Source: Lachnospiraceae bacterium (GTDB lineage Bacteria > Bacillota > Clostridia > Lachnospirales > Lachnospiraceae). Taken from it: 33,066 bases of DNA. The stretch's first letter is position 1; each line of letters opens with the position of its first letter. The stretch lies in assembly GCA_900771995.1 (NCBI GenBank), contig CAAGQC010000074.1, forward strand, positions 1 to 33,066, read 5' to 3'. Shown in pieces: positions 29,801-33,066 of the stretch. A program made the translations under genes and the position numbers. The notes under the pieces were generated by a model, which ran no database searches, was not told the DNA's origin, and saw only the letters and a program-made list of their open reading frames with translations.

Positions 29801-31499
29801 ACGTTCCGGGTTTCACCGTGATAACCGGTGTTGCCTTATCAATGGTCACCGTTGTAGTGGTCGTAGTAGTCGTAGCAGGTGTATTATCATTACCTAAGAA
29901 GGTGTAGTTGCCGCTTAACAGTTTTACTGTTACAGTAACTTCCTTGTCCGCACCGGCATTTGCATCCGCCATCTGGCCGGTCACGGTATAATCCGTATCT
30001 TTCGTCAGGTTGACAAGTTGGTCTGTATTATCCTTAAAGATCTGTTCGGTAATTTCCACAGAGGTATCATTCTGCTCGTAGGTGCGGTTTTTAGCAGTTG
30101 CACTTCCCAGTCTGACAGACATTGGGGAAATCTCCGCTGTAGTCGTAACTATGTCTGCGCCTTCCTCCAGCTTATAATTCTGTGCGTAACGAAGAAGTTC
30201 CACCTTGACAGATACTGTTTGCTCCCCTGCATCCGCGTTTTGGAATTCCCCCACTGCCTTATAATCTATGCCATACTTCAGACCTGCTATCGGCTTGTTA
30301 TCCTCGTCCACAAAAGACACCGATGAGACATCGGCTGTCTTGCTGCCGTCATAGGTCTTACCCAAAACGGAAGCGCTGGCAATCCGGATGGTTGCCTGCT
30401 CCACCGTCAATGTATAGCTTGCTGTATCTTCCTGGTAATTCTTCGTTGCAGCGACCGTTGCAGTGATGGTGGCTTCTCCTGCTCCCACGATGGTAACTTC
30501 GCCGGTGTCTTTGTCCACCGTTGCCACATCGGTGTTATCGCTGGCATAGGTAATTGTGTCATCAATGTTTTGCAAGTCAACCAGTGCATTGCTAAATTTC
30601 GCGTCGCCGTAAGTCTTGTTAACCTTAGAATCCGTAAAGCTTAATGTCCGCTTCGCCTGCTTAATAGCAAAGTTCTTCGTCACATCTTCGAACTTATAAT
30701 TGCTCACTGCCTTAATGGTTACGGTACCGGCATTCTCACCGGCGTCCACGTTTTTGCCGTAAGTAATGGTGTAGTCCCTGTCTTTGACCAGTGTAACGTC
30801 ATTAACTTTTACCGTAACATCCGGCTTAATCTGCTGGCCGGTGTAGGTCATGTCGCCATTCAGTTCCACAGTCGGTGCGGTGGTATTGGCAACAATCCTG
30901 AAACACCAGCCTTCACTCGTCAGGTCATCTGTAGCCTTGTAGTTGGTACCCTCTGCCACATTGATCTTAACCGTGTAGTCCCCTACATTTGTGGGATTCT
31001 GCACCTCAGTATCGCCCTGGTAGTATTTCACTGCGGTGACATTGCCCATGCCGTTGATGTCGGATTTAGCCCCGACTTCTACAGTCTTGGCTTTACCATC
31101 GTAAGTTAAATTGTTCAGTACAGTAAAGTTAAAGTTGTCAGCCGTGGGAGTTGCCTTTGCAATCTCATAGGGTATTTCGACTTTCATTGGGTCATAGCCC
31201 GTGCCCGTGTAGAAAGTAACGATTGCGGTATAGGAACCAGCATCGGTGGGTGCAGTGTAGAGAGTGCTATCTCCCTTTTTATAGTCAACATAATGAAGTC
31301 TGTCCGCCGGTATCCATTTCTTCGGCGTTAATGTTACCTCTGCGTTATTACCGTCACCGTAGACCTTATGTTCCGGATTATTGATGGTCATGCTGCCGCC
31401 CTTAGGTGTTGGACAAGTTTTGTCTGTATTGGTGCAGGCAGCGGTGACAGTCCTGCCGTTTTCACTCAGCGTATATTTCCAGCTATGCTGATGTGCCAC
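26877..31499 (-). CDS. Anchored Ig/MBG-domain surface protein, downstream part of a split adhesin
   Basis: 1540 residues of repeated extracellular modules. MBG/YDG-like units include LTYDGKAKTVEVGAKSDING (about 130) and a related copy LTYDGKARSVVVEKAMDTIR (about 915). A Big_2-like unit is near 300-360 (TYASDNTDVATVDKDTGEVT). An Ig-like domain lies near 1245-1330 (VTYQWMIDRNDGNG), then a Pro/Thr/Ser linker (about 1335-1375), an X2-like domain and an acidic linker. The C-terminus is a sortase signal: SPKTG (1506-1510), a membrane helix and RRKKADRK. The GTG start lacks a ribosome binding site and a signal peptide, and the frame continues upstream to a single TAA. It is probably the C-terminal part of one gene with the next feature. 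Confidence 0.85.
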   Translation of the reverse strand: MAHQHSWKYTLSENGRTVTAACTNTDKTCPTPKGGSMTINNPEHKVYGDGNNAEVTLTPKKWIPADRLHYVDYKKGDSTLYTAPTDAGSYTAIVTFYTGTGYDPMKVEIPYEIAKATPTADNFNFTVLNNLTYDGKAKTVEVGAKSDINGMGNVTAVKYYQGDTEVQNPTNVGDYTVKINVAEGTNYKATDDLTSEGWCFRIVANTTAPTVELNGDMTYTGQQIKPDVTVKVNDVTLVKDRDYTITYGKNVDAGENAGTVTIKAVSNYKFEDVTKNFAIKQAKRTLSFTDSKVNKTYGDAKFSNALVDLQNIDDTITYASDNTDVATVDKDTGEVTIVGAGEATITATVAATKNYQEDTASYTLTVEQATIRIASASVLGKTYDGSKTADVSSVSFVDEDNKPIAGLKYGIDYKAVGEFQNADAGEQTVSVKVELLRYAQNYKLEEGADIVTTTAEISPMSVRLGSATAKNRTYEQNDTSVEITEQIFKDNTDQLVNLTKDTDYTVTGQMADANAGADKEVTVTVKLLSGNYTFLGNDNTPATTTTTTTTVTIDKATPVITVKPGTLVKNGKAVDISDWVNFNNTDEDAALTYTLEDNPLGITLTGNQLTAANAADTAKEFTIKVSAASTTNFAAPADKTITVTVTEKKDADVQINGAPDSKTYGDADFTLTAAKTAPEGGTWSWTSSDSNVLEISDNGKTATATIKVKNTGTATLTASYSSDSHYGSANVTITVEAKAVTAAMIADISAQEYTGEEIEPTPAVTDGANVLTEGKDFTFIYSGNVNAGTATLTITGQGNYKGTANKDFTISPRSISGAAIVLDAESLEYNGEEQTVNIKSVTLGGKELSAADYTIVNDSNKATDANDSITLTIKGQGNYTGTATTTWKITKITPELADFQVTPVFTAGKLILTYDGKARSVVVEKAMDTIRGMGDITVKYNDSTEAPVNAGSYKVTIDVSEGGNYNAVTGMEIGTLIIEKAQAPVLEDIEENYKYTTTGEKSVSVADLVADATGYTLGEAVEDTGMIKDLSIDKSGVVSYTLTGTGEIGDTMTLPVSITSANYETATVNVVITLMEKDAQEKLVITGDTTVVYGQTLTLGTTGGSGTGTVTYHISTELGDGAAAIEGNILTPVKVGRISITATKAADDDYFVAVSAPVVITITQAFSTGKPKYTVITTDGKTLADAGLTLTDSTIFPTEGTLEWIDSEDKVLSGDTVVEMNKTYKWCFTPEDDNYTILTGEVELYHVDAPVIGSQPVSASVKTGERATFKVTATGTDVTYQWMIDRNDGNGFVTVNGADSAGYTTGVTDLDCNGFRYYCIIRNAAGSVTTDIVTLTVSENIIPTPSTTPTPTPEPSPTPTTTPESSPTPDRNAYKIIDGADSKWMQNTDGTLAIRGDGEIAKFQSVKVDGNVIDPSNYTVTEGSTIITLKADYLKTLSEGSHTFELVWTDGSASTNFTVAANTSGKDTKDDDKSDDKDSNGNNESEGNADSSGTGANNNVAAQTKSPKTGDASGIWLTLFAISLVGLAGILFRRKKADRK

Positions 31500-31520
31500 A
31501 AGGTATAAGATATTACTACT

Positions 31521-33066
31521 TTACACAATTCTATACCCCTGGTCAGTCAGGTCCGATGTAAATATTTCAGCATAGTTCAAATTACTGGTGTTCGCGCCGG
31601 TGGCAATTATGACCTTGTCCCCTGGTTCAGGAAGTTTCTCACTGTCTCTGTTCACACCAATGCGGGCACTATCCGTCAATCCACTGTCAATGGTAATAAC
31701 TGCATAAGAACTTCCATCCTTATCATTACCGCTTCCTCCCACATAGACGTTAGCCTTCTTGCCGTCAGTTCCCTGCACATACACACCGCTATTATTAATC
31801 GTACCGTTCAGATAATTGTCCTGAATCTTCGCCGAGCCGGACACATTAAACTTACCCTCCCAGGATACATACACGCCACCGGAGCGCCTGTCGTATTTGT
31901 TAGTAGTATTGTTACCGGTAATCTCGCCACCGTTCATTTTCATCGTACCATTGTTAAATACATTCACTCCGCCACCATCGTGTGCACTGGTGTTTCCCGT
32001 AATTTTGCCATCGTTCATAATGAACGTACCATTTACATTCACTCCGCCGCCATAGGAGAAAAAAGTATTATCTACATTACTACTTGTACTACTATTTCCG
32101 ATAATGCTGCCTCCGGCCATGGTAAACGTACCAACCGCATTCACTCCACCACCGCAGCTGTCGGGAGTCGTATTTCCGGTAATATCGCCTCCGGTCATGG
32201 TGAATGTGCCGCCTTCTGCTACATACACTCCACCGCCACCAAGCGATTTATTTGTATTTTTGGTAATGCTGCCTCCGTTCATAGTAAATCTACCGGTCTC
32301 ACTTACATACACACCACCGCCACAGGTACTCCTTTGATCACTTATATTTCCAGTGATCGTACCATTCCAGAGAAAGAGGGTACCATCATTGTATATGCCG
32401 CGGCCGGTTGCACCGGATGCATGGGAAATCTCGCCAACCGTTTCCTGACAGTCGGTAATTTCAAGCGTTTTTCCACTCTGGACCTTAATAGCGTCAACCA
32501 TTGTACCGCTTTCAACCTGGATTTTCTTCCCGTTTAAGCAAAGTCTTACATTAAAATCGCAAGTCCAGGTGGACTTAAGGGTAACATTCTCCTTCAGATA
32601 GTAGAAGCCATCCTGCGTAATATCGCTGAATGCAGAAATAGCTGTCCAGGTCATTTTTGCATGGTATGTACAGCTTTCATCGTTACAGATAAGATGGTCA
32701 GCATGAGTATCAGCCTGCACCGACACAAGTCCTACCCTTGCTCCACAAATAGCATCATAGTGTGTCATATCCAGTTCATCTGCCAGTGTCTCATCCAGAG
32801 CCGCCAGATTCTCCAGGGCAGCATCGATGGCTGCCAACTGTTCATCGACGGTCTCTGCATTCTCTGCCGTCACTTCCTCCGGCAGGGCATTGATCAGTTC
32901 CTGCACCGCCTTTACCGCCGCAGTCTTCTCCGCGTCCTGTACACCGGCATCACCGCCACTGATGTCTTTGATGTCTTCGCCAGAATTGTCAGCCTCGTAG
33001 ACCGTTGCATCACTTTGAGGCTCCGGACTGGTCTCCGGAACTGTCGTTTCCTGCTCTATTGTCGCA
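31521..33066 (-). CDS. Beta-helix surface protein, upstream part of a split adhesin (5' end outside window)
   Basis: 515 codons, open at the window edge; signal peptide not visible. The upstream part has acidic, helical sequence (VQELINALPEEVTAENAETV, then DEQLAAIDAALENLAALDET). The rest is a right-handed parallel beta-helix pattern of about 25-30 residues per turn, such as GGGVYVSETGRFTMNGGSIT, GGGVYVAEGGTFTMTGGDIT, GGGVNVNGTFIMNDGKITGN. It stops at TAA (31523-31521) after DLTDQGYRIV. Seven in-frame codons later comes the GTG of the downstream frame. It likely binds or exposes a surface ligand; no enzyme motif is seen. Confidence 0.85.
   Translation of the reverse strand, partial: ATIEQETTVPETSPEPQSDATVYEADNSGEDIKDISGGDAGVQDAEKTAAVKAVQELINALPEEVTAENAETVDEQLAAIDAALENLAALDETLADELDMTHYDAICGARVGLVSVQADTHADHLICNDESCTYHAKMTWTAISAFSDITQDGFYYLKENVTLKSTWTCDFNVRLCLNGKKIQVESGTMVDAIKVQSGKTLEITDCQETVGEISHASGATGRGIYNDGTLFLWNGTITGNISDQRSTCGGGVYVSETGRFTMNGGSITKNTNKSLGGGGVYVAEGGTFTMTGGDITGNTTPDSCGGGVNAVGTFTMAGGSIIGNSSTSSNVDNTFFSYGGGVNVNGTFIMNDGKITGNTSAHDGGGVNVFNNGTMKMNGGEITGNNTTNKYDRRSGGVYVSWEGKFNVSGSAKIQDNYLNGTINNSGVYVQGTDGKKANVYVGGSGNDKDGSSYAVITIDSGLTDSARIGVNRDSEKLPEPGDKVIIATGANTSNLNYAEIFTSDLTDQGYRIV

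Noticed and set aside
31521..31523. Recoded stop (pyrrolysine or selenocysteine)
   Set aside because: The codon is TAA, whereas pyrrolysine uses TAG and selenocysteine TGA; no recoding element was seen.

Overview
The window looks like a Clostridia chromosome, most likely Lachnospiraceae. The reasons are the Firmicutes ribosomal-protein gene order, a KOW-domain RNA-binding gene between map and infA, ECF-transporter genes plus truA between the alpha operon and rplM-rpsI, strong GGAGG ribosome binding sites, a zinc-type S14, an unusually long L17, and a sortase-anchored surface protein with an SPKTG motif. This is inference from gene content; genus and species cannot be read from it.

Almost everything is on the minus strand, so transcription runs from high to low coordinates. 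From right to left: (1) 33066-26877, a giant surface adhesin split by one in-frame TAA into a beta-helix part (upstream end outside the window) and a 1540-codon Ig/MBG-like part with a cell-wall anchor; (2) 26695-25160, a PutP-type sodium/proline symporter with its own promoter and terminator; (3) 25095-24622, a non-coding tandem array of 52-bp palindrome-bearing units; (4) 24485-12925, the S10-spc superoperon rpsJ-rplC-rplD-rplW-rplB-rpsS-rplV-rpsC-rplP-rpmC-rpsQ-rplN-rplX-rplE-rpsN-rpsH-rplF-rplR-rpsE-rpmD-rplO-secY, ending at an intrinsic terminator; (5) 12845-9933, adk-map-KOW-infA from a new promoter, followed by remnants of a broken membrane-protein gene; (6) 9879-5907, rpmJ-rpsM-rpsK-rpsD-rpoA-rplQ from a promoter that overlaps a terminator; (7) 4796-5743 on the plus strand, a secreted M15 peptidase converging on rplQ; (8) 4672-1095, ecfA1-ecfA2-ecfT-truA; (9) 1044-1, rplM-rpsI from a consensus promoter, with the last codons of rpsI outside the window.

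The genes together supply most of the ribosome, the alpha subunit of RNA polymerase, the Sec channel, N-terminal methionine removal, initiation factor 1, adenylate kinase, tRNA pseudouridylation and the energizing module of vitamin uptake. Seven to eight sigma-A-type promoters with exactly 17-bp spacers can be read by eye.

The most unusual content is non-coding. Several gene junctions of the ribosomal cluster carry runs of short perfect hairpins, many with GNRA-type loops. Two related two-hairpin elements lie directly after the stop codons of rpsN and rpsH and differ by pair-preserving changes. A 405-nt junction before rpsM is a chain of at least eight hairpins. A 52-bp palindromic tandem array lies upstream of the S10 promoter. 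All structures were found by eye; no folding, database or homology search was run.
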